Positions 63,582 to 64,000 of a stretch of DNA of 64,000 bases are shown one piece after another. How positions within the stretch are numbered: position 1 is the first letter of the stretch; every line of letters starts with the position of its first letter. A program made the position numbers and the translations under genes. The notes under the pieces are model-generated. The model was not told where the DNA came from, made no database searches, and saw only the letters and a list, made by a program, of their open reading frames with translations. The stretch is from Amyloporia xantha (lineage: Eukaryota; Basidiomycota; Agaricomycetes; Polyporales; Adustoporiaceae): the NCBI GenBank assembly GCA_036971615.1, contig JAYKKR010000021.1:372001-436000 (forward strand), read 5' to 3'.

Positions 63582-64000
63582 ACCAGGCAGTCTTCGAAAG
63601 TGATTGTCACTCTACCCGGGGCGATCTGTACAGCAAATCGTCAATATTACTTATGAGAATACCCCACGTCTTCTAACCGTCCATCTCTCACCCTCAAAGG
63701 GCGCTATTTCAGGCCTGTGCATGCGTAGCGTAGACAAACGTCGGCATTCCACACTGCACATGTTTTCTGCTGATAGCCAGCGGTTTTGAAATAGTGATCA
63801 GACTGAATCGTCTCCCTGTATATGTATATCGTCGAATTGAAGATAATTTATTACATGATGACGACAAGAACCTGATTTCATCCCATTCCTTTAGTCCATG
63901 CATATATTCATTACGTCTCTATAATCCAGCCGCCGCTCTTAGGCTCGTATAGTCAGGGGTACCAAGCCCGGTAACCTATATGTACACGCATCAGCCGTCG
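63582..64000. other. Right-edge sequence, no gene recognised
   Basis: No supported coding or RNA feature. Possibly the flank of a gene outside the window. Confidence 0.4.

Overview
The window is nuclear DNA of a filamentous basidiomycete, most likely an Agaricomycete (mushroom or wood-decay lineage). Evidence: intron-dense genes with 50-70 nt introns, fungus-specific genes (class IV chitin synthase, DUF6533-type membrane protein, BTB protein, GH10 xylanase), two intron-containing tRNA genes and no bacterial features. I rebuilt exon structures by hand from GT/GC...AG sites, reading-frame continuity and remembered family sequences. Every multi-exon model described as intact has a total length divisible by three, but none was tested against transcripts or databases.

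Layout. 1-2038 (-): 5' part of a SKI3-like TPR gene carrying two in-frame stops and a frameshift, so apparently a pseudogene. 2559-3645 (+): BTB/POZ protein. 4821-7124 (-): 672-aa protein with a C-terminal dual-specificity phosphatase domain. 8345-8467 (+): 40-aa secreted peptide. 9086-12690 (-): class IV chitin synthase. 12.7-18.4 kb: gene-poor, with possible gene relics. 18397-19996 (-): dynactin p50 (dynamitin). 20103-20196 (-): tRNA-Ser(GCT). 20535-21816 (-): alpha/beta hydrolase. 23463-24905 (+): ten-exon DUF6533-like membrane protein. 25543-26916 (+): isoaspartyl peptidase/asparaginase (Ntn hydrolase). 27767-29337 (+): GH10 xylanase. 29.3-37.1 kb: repeat-rich, with a tandem duplication of a single-pass membrane protein gene; copy 1 is broken and copy 2 intact. 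37279-38596 (-): farnesyl diphosphate synthase. 39322-41018 (+): peroxin/dysferlin-domain membrane protein. 41.0-45.0 kb: no supportable gene. 45033-45844 (+): mitochondrial YqeY/AIM41 protein. 45991-48968 (-): HRD1 E3 ubiquitin ligase. 49850-52577 (+): membrane-anchored amidohydrolase. 53669-58686 (+): 31-exon RDH54/RAD54B ATPase. 60209-63164 (+): GEN1/YEN1 Holliday-junction resolvase. 63489-63572 (+): tRNA-Cys(GCA).

Most notable observation: two related non-autonomous DNA transposons, each with 36-bp perfect terminal inverted repeats and 8-bp target-site duplications (hAT-like), lie just upstream of the start codons of the two neighbouring homologous-recombination genes. One is 113 bp before the RDH54 ATG and the other 71 bp before the GEN1 ATG, counted from the outer edge of the duplication. 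The same element family may therefore supply promoter or 5' leader sequence to both genes. Other notable points are four GC-AG introns in four genes, a probable 2-nt micro-exon in the xylanase, SUMO-interaction-like motifs at the GEN1 C-terminus, and PPxY motifs in the duplicated membrane proteins.

Most genes look like single-copy housekeeping genes (cell wall, dynein transport, sterol/isoprenoid synthesis, ERAD, peroxisome, mitochondria, recombination). The accessory material is concentrated at 12.7-18.4, 29.3-37.1 and 41-45 kb.
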